NCBI GenBank assembly: GCA_947480465.1
Contig: CANKCT010000027.1
Span: forward strand, 1-8,343
DNA length: 8,343 nt
From: Actinomycetota bacterium
Lineage (GTDB): Bacteria; Actinomycetota; Actinomycetes; Nanopelagicales; Nanopelagicaceae
Direction: 5' to 3'
Position 1 is the stretch's first letter. Every line of letters starts with the position of its first letter. The notes beneath the pieces are model-generated. The model was not told where the DNA came from, searched no databases, and saw only the letters and a list, made by a program, of their open reading frames with translations. Of this stretch, positions 1 to 5,582 are shown in pieces. Made by a program: the position numbers and the translations under genes.

Positions 1-39
1 AGTTCCCCATAGAAAACCATCTGGAAAATTAGAACTCAT
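1..39 (-). CDS. GH1 beta-glucosidase, N-terminal fragment cut by the window edge
   Basis: Read on the minus strand from the ATG at 39, the 13 visible codons give MSSNFPDGFLWGT. This is the typical start of glycoside hydrolase family 1 beta-glucosidases, where an 'FP..FLWG' segment forms the first strand of the TIM barrel just after the initiator. There is no signal peptide, so a cytoplasmic enzyme is expected, releasing glucose from imported beta-glucan oligosaccharides. An in-frame TAA at 73-75 and the lack of another ATG between it and position 39 support this start. The Shine-Dalgarno match is poor. A TATAAT box lies 33 bases upstream. The gene is divergent from the cytoplasmic GH16 at 254 and shares its regulatory region. 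The call rests on only 13 residues; the rest of the gene, including the catalytic glutamates, lies outside the window. Confidence 0.72.
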   Translation of the reverse strand, partial: MSSNFPDGFLWGT

Positions 40-71
40 CTGCTTTGTTATCCATTCATATTCGCTAGTAG

Positions 72-77
72 ATTATA
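72..77 (-). promoter_or_regulatory. Putative -10 box of the GH1 gene
   Basis: The minus strand reads TATAAT, a perfect -10 hexamer, placed so that transcription would begin near 65 and leave a leader of about 26 nt before the ATG at 39. No good -35 hexamer is visible 16-18 bases upstream. That stretch lies inside the 55-nt inverted repeat, so the promoter may depend on an activator or the repeat may carry the control. Confidence 0.45.
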
Positions 78-80
78 AAT

Positions 81-135
81 CTTCAGTCCCCTGGATCATG
101 TAGTTGTGCGACTACATGATCCAGGGCAACTGAAG
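81..135. repeat. 55-nt near-perfect inverted repeat in the GH1/GH16 divergent region
   Basis: The inner arms 89-104 and 111-126 are perfectly complementary over 16 bp around the loop TGTGCG. After a 1x2 internal loop (88 against 127-128), the outer arms 81-87 and 129-135 add 7 bp (CTTCAGT with ACTGAAG). It lies upstream of the GH1 -10 box and upstream of the operators of the plus-strand GH16, so neither expected transcript contains it. It could be a protein-binding or cruciform site, a bidirectional terminator insulating two divergent promoters (it is followed by CGTTTT on plus and ATTTAT on minus), or the remnant of a small mobile element. Confidence 0.85.
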
Positions 136-151
136 CGTTTTGGTGAAAGCG

Positions 152-165
152 TGGAACCGCCTTCA
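152..165 (-). promoter_or_regulatory. Degenerate LacI-type operator (upstream half of a pair)
   Basis: The plus strand reads TGGAACCGCCTTCA. This matches 12 of 14 bases of TGAAACCGCTTTCA, the reverse complement of the operator motif found intact at 174-187 and 7024-7037. On its own it would be weak. Its start is exactly 22 bp, two helical turns, from the start of the intact site at 174, the same spacing and relative orientation as the pair at 8103/8125. Confidence 0.55.
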
Positions 166-173
166 TGTACTAT

Positions 174-187
174 TGAAAGCGGTTTCA
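174..187 (+). promoter_or_regulatory. LacI-family operator upstream of the cytoplasmic GH16
   Basis: TGAAAGCGGTTTCA is a near-palindrome with a central CG, typical of operators of LacI-family sugar regulators. The identical 14-mer occurs at 7024-7037, and close variants occur at 8103-8116 and 8125-8138, always in non-coding DNA beside glucan genes. It lies 66 bases before the ATG at 254 and probably overlaps that promoter. The cognate regulator is not encoded in the window. Confidence 0.8.
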
Positions 188-241
188 TAAGGAAAAGCAA
201 GTCATTTTTAGACTAACTTAAGCGTTTTACCTAATTGTTAC

Positions 242-248
242 AAAGGAG
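242..248 (+). promoter_or_regulatory. Ribosome binding site fixing the start of the GH16 at 254
   Basis: AAAGGAG lies 5 bases before the ATG at 254. An in-frame TAG at 209-211 with no ATG between it and 254 rules out a longer N-terminus. The absence of a signal peptide is therefore real and not a start-calling error. Confidence 0.85.
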
Positions 249-253
249 CGGAC

Positions 254-1051
254 ATGGACTCAAGCCCCCGGCAGAGCCTTCTGTGGTCAGATGAGTTTGC
301 GGACCATACTTCGGGCAAACTCGATCCAGCCACTTGGAATATGGACCTTGGTGATGGTGCAGCGGCCGGGTTAGTAGGCTGGGGGAACAATGAAAGAGAG
401 TTTTATACTAGCGACTCAATTGTAGTTAAAGACTCACTCATTATTCATGCAATTCATCAAGGAACAAATAGCCCAATAGAAACATATTATGGGCCTGCAG
501 AATGGACGAGCGGCAAGATTCATACTGCCAAGAAAGTTGGATTTAAATTCGGCCGAATTGAAGTTCGTGCAAAGATGCCAAGTGGTCAAGGAACTTGGCC
601 AGCAATCTGGCTACTGGGTGCTTCACTCAATGAAGGTGTCTCTTGGCCCGAATGTGGTGAAATTGATATTTTTGAAGGTACGGGGGCTCATCCTTCTCAA
701 GTTCAAGGAACGATTCATGGACCGGGTTATTTTGGAAATGATGGTTTAACAAAACTCATTCAAGCTGCCAATCCTTTATCTGATGAATTTCATACATTTG
801 CAATCTCTTGGCATGAAGATTCGATTGAATGGTTTTTTGATGGGGTTAGCTATAACAAAATTACACGTGCAGATTCTGAACTTCAGGGTAAGGCTTGGCC
901 ATTTAATGCGGAGTTTTATTTAATAATTAACTTGGCTATTGGTGGTTGGTTTGCAGGTGAGGTTGACCCAAATCTTCGTGCTGCCCAATTAGAGATTGAG
1001 TGGATCAAGTATTACTCTGAAAATGGTATCGGTGAACTTTTCTTGCATTAA
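254..1051 (+). CDS. GH16 beta-1,3-glucanase (laminarinase type), probably cytoplasmic
   Basis: A 265-residue protein that is nearly all GH16 catalytic domain. It would hydrolyse internal beta-1,3-glucosidic bonds with retention. The active-site strand is at 134-141 (CGEIDIFE), with E136 as nucleophile, D138 and E141 as acid/base. The E-x-D-x-x-E spacing with an extra bulge residue is the laminarinase form, not the lichenase form. Other landmarks are WSDEF at 11-15, GWGNNE at 42-47, GFKFGRIE at 96-103 and IHGPGY at 154-159. Unlike its two paralogues in this window it has no signal peptide, and it lacks the cysteine pair they carry before the 'VGF.YGR' strand, which fits a reducing cytoplasm. 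The likely job is shortening imported laminari-oligosaccharides next to the divergent GH1. It is preceded by a LacI-operator pair and a strong Shine-Dalgarno. Its stop codon overlaps that of the convergent GH16 by 4 nt. Confidence 0.9.
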   Translation: MDSSPRQSLLWSDEFADHTSGKLDPATWNMDLGDGAAAGLVGWGNNEREFYTSDSIVVKDSLIIHAIHQGTNSPIETYYGPAEWTSGKIHTAKKVGFKFGRIEVRAKMPSGQGTWPAIWLLGASLNEGVSWPECGEIDIFEGTGAHPSQVQGTIHGPGYFGNDGLTKLIQAANPLSDEFHTFAISWHEDSIEWFFDGVSYNKITRADSELQGKAWPFNAEFYLIINLAIGGWFAGEVDPNLRAAQLEIEWIKYYSENGIGELFLH

Positions 1052-1054
1052 TGC
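1045..1054. other. Shared palindromic stop region of two convergent GH16 genes
   Basis: GCATTAATGC is a perfect 10-bp palindrome that encodes His-stop (CAT TAA) on both strands. The plus gene ends at 1051 and the minus gene at 1048, so they overlap by the four bases TTAA. There is no room for a terminator between them. Confidence 0.9.
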
Positions 1055-2424
1055 TTGATTACTTCACCGACACCATTAATTGTTGAAAATTTAATCCAAT
1101 CAAAACTGATACTTGCTTGTTTTAGGCCAGGTTCTATTGGCCCGCCAAGGTTTCCGCCCATTGCTAGGTTCATCACTAAATAAAATTCGTGATCAAACAC
1201 CCAATCCTTATCCTTCTTTTGCTGGCTTCCAAACAAAGTTCCATCTACATACCAATCGATACTTTCTGGCAGCCAATCAACAGCATAGGTGTGGTAATCG
1301 TCAGCATATCCCTTTGGCATATCAACAGTTGTGCCTCGGCCACCAAACCCACCTGACAAAAGGCCGTGTAAAAATCCATACGCAGTATTAGGCGCTTTAC
1401 CAACTAACTCAGTCACATCAATTTCACCACACCAAGGCCACAAGCGACTATCGATATCTGCACCTAACATCCAGAACGCACCCCATGTACCAGCGCCAAC
1501 GGGACCCTTGATTCGTGCTTCAATACGCCCGTACTTGAATCCAACTTTATCTTTTGTAATGTATTTGGAACTTACCCATTCGCATGGAGTTTTGTAATAA
1601 CAGTTGTATTCGCCCGCTCCCGAAGTTGTTGCATCAATTTGAAGCGATCCGGCTGTTGTGATTTTTGCCAGAGTTGGGATGTAGTACTGGCGTTCTCTAT
1701 TGCCCCATCCACCACCTGCTGCAGCTTTACTTCCATCACCATTTTCCGAAGACCAAATTGCGCTGTCCGGAGCTGATCCTTCAGTTAGATTAAATTCATC
1801 CTGCCACACCTGTTCATAGTTTCTCTTTACAACCGGAATCAAAAATTCAATTGAATCAGCACTGTTATCCGCGAAACCTTTAGCGGTAAATTTTGCATTT
1901 ACAAATACTTTAAATCCCTCATCTATTCCTGCTGGTGCATATGTCGATGATTTAGCGCCGTCAATTTCAAGTGGGCCTTTGTACCACTGATATGCAACCT
2001 TGGCTGTTTTTGGTGAAAACACTCCTGGGCTTGTCACCAGCTTATTTCCCGCAGGATTAACAAGAGACACCGTTGGCTTCACATTAACAATTACTTGACC
2101 GATTTTACCCACCACCGAAGAAGCCGTAACTCCGGCTGCGGTTGCCTTCACTTGAATACTCAAATTCTTTTGCTTAGCGGTGGCCTTAAACGTTGCTTTT
2201 GTTGCACCGGCAACTGCTTTTCCGTTTACAAACCATTGAAGTTTGGGATTTTTCAATCCGCTAATTGATGCTGGGGCTACAGCAAAACTTAGACCCGAGT
2301 TATCTGAATAGTTGATTTGTGGCTGGATCACAGTATCTGCATTTGCAGAAAACGGTACAACCAATACAAAAAGAGAAATTGAAATAAGAAATGCTAATGA
2401 ACCTTTAACTGACTTCATTAGCAT
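1048..2424 (-). CDS. Secreted GH16 beta-1,3-glucanase with two N-terminal Ig-like domains
   Basis: 458 residues. A Sec signal peptide occupies 1-29, with likely cleavage after SANA. Residues about 31-115 and 118-195 are two Ig-like modules; the second has the pattern YQWYKG..I.GA..STY.....DEG, common in actinobacterial surface and secreted proteins. The GH16 domain spans about 203-458 with active-site strand GEIDVTE: E334 nucleophile, D336, E339 acid/base. It differs from the other two copies in the active-site surroundings: WPWCGEID in place of WPECGEID, a Thr before the acid/base, and HGLLSG where the others have HGP, so its substrate preference may differ. C275 and C281 could form a disulfide. 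The start at 2424 is chosen because AAAGGAG (2433-2439) lies 8 nt away and overlaps the stop of the preceding gene; the ATG at 2418 would be 14 nt away. It is the last gene of the transporter operon, 13 nt after the unknown secreted protein, suggesting translational coupling. Confidence 0.9.
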   Translation of the reverse strand: MLMKSVKGSLAFLISISLFVLVVPFSANADTVIQPQINYSDNSGLSFAVAPASISGLKNPKLQWFVNGKAVAGATKATFKATAKQKNLSIQVKATAAGVTASSVVGKIGQVIVNVKPTVSLVNPAGNKLVTSPGVFSPKTAKVAYQWYKGPLEIDGAKSSTYAPAGIDEGFKVFVNAKFTAKGFADNSADSIEFLIPVVKRNYEQVWQDEFNLTEGSAPDSAIWSSENGDGSKAAAGGGWGNRERQYYIPTLAKITTAGSLQIDATTSGAGEYNCYYKTPCEWVSSKYITKDKVGFKYGRIEARIKGPVGAGTWGAFWMLGADIDSRLWPWCGEIDVTELVGKAPNTAYGFLHGLLSGGFGGRGTTVDMPKGYADDYHTYAVDWLPESIDWYVDGTLFGSQQKKDKDWVFDHEFYLVMNLAMGGNLGGPIEPGLKQASISFDWIKFSTINGVGEVIKH

Positions 2425-2437
2425 TTCTTATTCTCCT

Positions 2438-3709
2438 TTACTTCGCTACAACTTTAGATGTATATGTTTTACCGTCAATAACCACGGTGACTGTCTTGGC
2501 TCCAGCCTTGACCTTCACTGGTACAACCTGCATTGCTGAAGAGATCTTTACCGTTGTTTTCTTGGCACCGGTTACGGCAACTGATGCTGATTTACCTGCA
2601 GCACCTGCAACGGCAACTGAAACAACAAAGTCTTTACCAGATTTTGCAACCGATGTAGAAATTCCACGGTAGTAATGGAACTCAACACCTTCTGCTGAAA
2701 CAGGTGTTGCTCCTGCTATTTCAGGTACGAGTGTTGCGAGTGCAGTACTAGCTGCTGGCATGGCAGATGTTGCAGATGCTGGCGCAGCGTTAGGCTTTGT
2801 ATCAGCATTCTTTACATTAAATACTGCATATCCAAATGCATCAGTAGTTGCCTGAAGCGACGACTTACCACCGTTAACTTTCAAGGTAACAACACTGTTT
2901 GGTACAGCCGTCTTTCCATCATCGCCGATTACCTTATAAACAACTACTAATTCGCCTCCAAGTGGCGCATATGCCTGCTTGAGATTCTTGGCAGCATTTG
3001 TGACTGAATTAGTTGCATCCAATTTTGGTGTGATCAACGTGATTGTTGGCTTAGTTGCAGGCACAACTATTGGTGCCTTTGGGGTGAAGTAATGGAACTC
3101 AGAAATCACTGAGTGGTCAGCAGGCTCGCTATTAACTTCTGGAAGCATCTGTGAATGTAGGCGATCCAACTTATCGTCGCTAAATATTGGCTTCGACGTG
3201 TATGACTCTGGTTCTACTTCACCTGATGATGGAAGATCCAAACTCTTAACTGCAAAAGTCACATTTCCGAATGCATCAGTACGGTGAATGACGTTTGCCT
3301 GATCAAATGGAGGGCGATCAAAACCTTTTGTCTTGTTGCCATCTACTTCGACAATCGATGCTGCTTCGCTGTAACCCTTGTTGATACGAAGATTGACTGG
3401 AGTGAAAGCAAGTGGCTTTCCATTCTTATCTTTAACGTTATAGGTCAAGTTAATTGTTGATCCGACAGGTGCGAATGAGACCTGGAAAACTAAACCACTT
3501 CCAAACCAACCCTTTGCAACCCATCCATCGGCCATTTGCTGATTGATCCTTGCATCCCATGTATTAGTCGCATCCAGAAATGGTGACTGCAAAGTAATGA
3601 CTGCATCCTTTGGGCCACCAGTTGCGGCAGTTGCGCTATATAAAGCAACTGGAGAAATGGCGAGAACCATCGCAAGGATGACGCCGATGTGAGTACGGAA
3701 TTTAGACAT
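2438..3709 (-). CDS. Secreted two-repeat protein of unknown function in the glucan operon
   Basis: 423 residues; not recognised as any named family. A Sec signal peptide covers about 1-28 (ATA before ATGGPK). Two diverged tandem units follow: 35-208 and 221-347. Each opens with ITL.(S/T)P.LDATN, continues with a G....(L/V).Y.V.D..GK beta segment and a TDAFG..(T/V)F.VK strand, and closes with a PE....EFHY(F/Y) block. A short Ala/Val/Lys-rich, beta-like domain (about 355-423) ends the protein. There are no cysteines, lipobox, LPxTG or C-terminal membrane anchor. The TDAFG pattern resembles Ig-like (Big/invasin-type) domains. Its place between the MalG-like permease (41-nt gap) and the secreted GH16 (13-nt gap) suggests a role outside the cell in handling glucan, for example binding polysaccharide or holding the enzyme; that is inference. 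The start at 3709 is preferred over longer in-frame starts because AAAGG at 3717-3721 lies 7 nt before it and it begins the signal peptide. Confidence 0.82.
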   Translation of the reverse strand: MSKFRTHIGVILAMVLAISPVALYSATAATGGPKDAVITLQSPFLDATNTWDARINQQMADGWVAKGWFGSGLVFQVSFAPVGSTINLTYNVKDKNGKPLAFTPVNLRINKGYSEAASIVEVDGNKTKGFDRPPFDQANVIHRTDAFGNVTFAVKSLDLPSSGEVEPESYTSKPIFSDDKLDRLHSQMLPEVNSEPADHSVISEFHYFTPKAPIVVPATKPTITLITPKLDATNSVTNAAKNLKQAYAPLGGELVVVYKVIGDDGKTAVPNSVVTLKVNGGKSSLQATTDAFGYAVFNVKNADTKPNAAPASATSAMPAASTALATLVPEIAGATPVSAEGVEFHYYRGISTSVAKSGKDFVVSVAVAGAAGKSASVAVTGAKKTTVKISSAMQVVPVKVKAGAKTVTVVIDGKTYTSKVVAK

Positions 3710-3750
3710 TGATATGCCTTTCTTACCTAGGGTGGATTGGAATTTAAACA

Positions 3751-4596
3751 TTAACCTTTTACAGCTCCGTCCATAACACCGCTTACTAATCGGCGACCGA
3801 CGAAAATAAAGAGAATTAACAATGGAGCCGTTGCCAAGAAAGCACCACCCATTTGCAATGAGTAATCCAGTCCATAAAGCGGTTTCAATTGAGTCAGCGC
3901 AACCTGCAATGTAAAGCGCTCTGGTGATTGCAGAACAATGGTTGGCCACAAGTAATCGTTCCAAGAAGCTAGGAAAGCAAAGAGCCCAAGCACAAATGAG
4001 CTTTGACGAATACTTGGTAGGACGACGCTCCAAAAAACTCGAGGAACGGACGCTCCATCAATAGTCGCCGCCTCAAGGATTTCATTTGGCACCTGTGCAT
4101 CAATGATCTGGCGCATCCAAAAGACACCAAATGCGGTGACAAGGGCTGGGACAATGAGTGCGTACAAAGTATTAACCAGATGCAGTTTGTTAGCCATGAT
4201 AAACAATGGAACGATTCCAAGCTGACTCGGAAGCATCATTGTTGCAACAACAAAGAGAATTGAGAACTGGCGCCCCTTGAAGTGCAACTTCGCAAAGGCA
4301 AACCCTGCAATAGCTGAAAATATAACCTGTGCCACTGCAACTGCTAATCCAACAATAAAAGTATTGATTAAAGCTTGTGAAAAGTAGACACCTTCGGCGT
4401 TTAATACCTTGTTAGCAACCTCTAAGAAACGTGGCCCCGGGACAAGTGAAGGTGGAGATTTAGAGATTTCAGCATCCGTATTGGATGAAACGATAAACAT
4501 CCAATAAAAAGGGAAGATTGATAGAAAAGTGATCAAACCCAGCATTAGGTAATGCAGTTTTGAAGTCTTTTGCCACTTAGGAATATTGCGCTTCAT
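3751..4596 (-). CDS. Sugar ABC transporter permease, MalG type (CUT1)
   Basis: 281 residues, the usual length for the second inner-membrane subunit of CUT1 sugar importers. About six membrane segments are visible, starting near 15-36, 77-100, 112-134, 141-161, 199-219 and 250-268. The EAA loop that docks on the ATPase is at about 175-196 (EAATIDGASVPRVFWSVVLP), with the conserved Gly. The C-terminus (MDGAVKG) is typical of MalG-like subunits. The ATG overlaps the stop of the MalF-like gene by 4 nt (ATGA) and has a GAGGGAAG ribosome site, so the two subunits are translationally coupled. The likely substrate is laminari-oligosaccharides, judged from the neighbouring glucanases and not from the protein itself. 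No ATP-binding subunit follows; a shared MsmK/UgpC-type ATPase elsewhere is expected. Confidence 0.93.
   Translation of the reverse strand: MKRNIPKWQKTSKLHYLMLGLITFLSIFPFYWMFIVSSNTDAEISKSPPSLVPGPRFLEVANKVLNAEGVYFSQALINTFIVGLAVAVAQVIFSAIAGFAFAKLHFKGRQFSILFVVATMMLPSQLGIVPLFIMANKLHLVNTLYALIVPALVTAFGVFWMRQIIDAQVPNEILEAATIDGASVPRVFWSVVLPSIRQSSFVLGLFAFLASWNDYLWPTIVLQSPERFTLQVALTQLKPLYGLDYSLQMGGAFLATAPLLILFIFVGRRLVSGVMDGAVKG
3874..3887 (+). promoter_or_regulatory. Operator-like 14-mer inside the MalG-type gene (tentative)
   Basis: ATAAAGCGGTTTCA matches the operator motif at 12 of 14 positions, including the whole AAAGCGGTTTCA core. It lies inside the coding region, about 165 bases upstream of the start of the unknown secreted protein. 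It may be chance. If bound, it could modulate the distal half of the operon or act as an auxiliary looping site. Confidence 0.2.
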
Positions 4597-5570
4597 CGGC
4601 TTCCCTCGCCCGCAAGTTTGCGGGTAATAAAGAAGTTAATTGCCGAAATAATCAAGACGATAAATGTGATTGCAATTCCAATTGCCGCTGCATAGCCGTA
4701 CTTATTGTTAAGGAATGCTTGGTTATATAGGAACAATGTCAGTGTCAAGAATTGTTTTGTTGATCCACCTTCTGCATTTAACTGTTGCGGCTCAGCGAAT
4801 ACCTGTAAACCGCCAATGGTGCCAACAATCAAAACAAATGTGATGGTGTTCTTTAGGGACGGAAGAGTCACGTACTTAAACTGCTGCCACTTGGTTGCAC
4901 CATCTACAGATGCTGACTCATAGAGCTCATCTGGAATTGCCAGCATAGAAGCCAAGAAAATTAACGTGTTATAACCAACCCATCGCCAGGTAATCATGGT
5001 CGCGATTTGAACGTGGCTGGGGATTACACCTTCGATAAAGTCGATGTGATCAACCCCTGGAATTAAGCCTAAAAGGCCATTAATTAATCCGTAATCACGA
5101 CCAAATAACTGTTGGAAAACGATTGTGATCGCAATAATTGAAGTGATGTTTGGAACCAAAAGAATTGTGCGCCAAAAGGACTTACCTTTTAATCGCTTAT
5201 TGCGCAGAATTGCCGCCAAACTGATTGCAATGACCATCTGCGGGAAGGTCGATAAAGCCCAAATACTAAAGGTGTTTCTAAGCGCTATCCAGAAATCTGA
5301 ATCCTGAAATAAGAAAATAAAGTTGTTTATTCCATTGAATTCAGATTCGCCAAGTGGATCCCATTTAAAAAAAGCAATGTAGATTGAGTAAATAACTGGA
5401 GCGACACCAAAAATTAAGAAGATGAGAAAAAATGGAGCAATCGCTGGATATCCCCAGCGTCCATCCAAAGATGCAATTCCTGGAAGAGCTTTTCTCTCTT
5501 TAGCACTTTTCTTCTTCCAAGGAGTAAGAGGCGCTTTTTGGCGCCCCTTACCGTCCCGTAATAATGTCAT
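4593..5570 (-). CDS. Sugar ABC transporter permease, MalF type (CUT1)
   Basis: 325 residues. A basic, Lys-rich cytoplasmic N-terminus (1-38) precedes the first membrane segment at about 41-68. Further segments lie near 93-122, 132-156, 186-212, 243-260 and 292-316. The EAA loop at 218-238 (ESASVDGATKWQQFKYVTLP) contacts the ATPase. Together with the MalG-like partner it forms the channel of an oligosaccharide importer. It starts 12 nt after the substrate-binding protein stop and overlaps the next gene by 4 nt. No Shine-Dalgarno is visible before the ATG at 5570 (the upstream bases are T-rich), and a short GC-rich stem (GGCGC/GCGCC, 5530-5545) lies about 25-40 nt into the coding sequence. Both could lower its translation relative to the abundant binding protein. 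Substrate assignment is from context. Confidence 0.92.
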   Translation of the reverse strand: MTLLRDGKGRQKAPLTPWKKKSAKERKALPGIASLDGRWGYPAIAPFFLIFLIFGVAPVIYSIYIAFFKWDPLGESEFNGINNFIFLFQDSDFWIALRNTFSIWALSTFPQMVIAISLAAILRNKRLKGKSFWRTILLVPNITSIIAITIVFQQLFGRDYGLINGLLGLIPGVDHIDFIEGVIPSHVQIATMITWRWVGYNTLIFLASMLAIPDELYESASVDGATKWQQFKYVTLPSLKNTITFVLIVGTIGGLQVFAEPQQLNAEGGSTKQFLTLTLFLYNQAFLNNKYGYAAAIGIAITFIVLIISAINFFITRKLAGEGSR

Positions 5571-5582
5571 CAGAAAAATACT

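Noticed and set aside
2..103. Plus-strand open stretch of 33 codons entering from the left edge, as the end of an upstream gene
   Set aside because: The residues match no recognisable C-terminus, the stretch runs through the palindrome, and the opposite strand gives a clear GH1 start.
1113..1597. Plus-strand open frames inside the secreted GH16
   Set aside because: They have no ribosome sites or recognisable products and are antisense shadows of the GH16 gene.
3404..3420. GAAAGC...GCTTTC inverted repeat as another LacI operator
   Set aside because: The spacing between half-sites differs from the operator and it lies in coding sequence.
3710..4033. N-terminal extension of the unknown secreted protein by 108 residues
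   Set aside because: The extension lies in another frame of the MalG-like gene and would bury the signal peptide; the ATG at 3709 has a good ribosome site.
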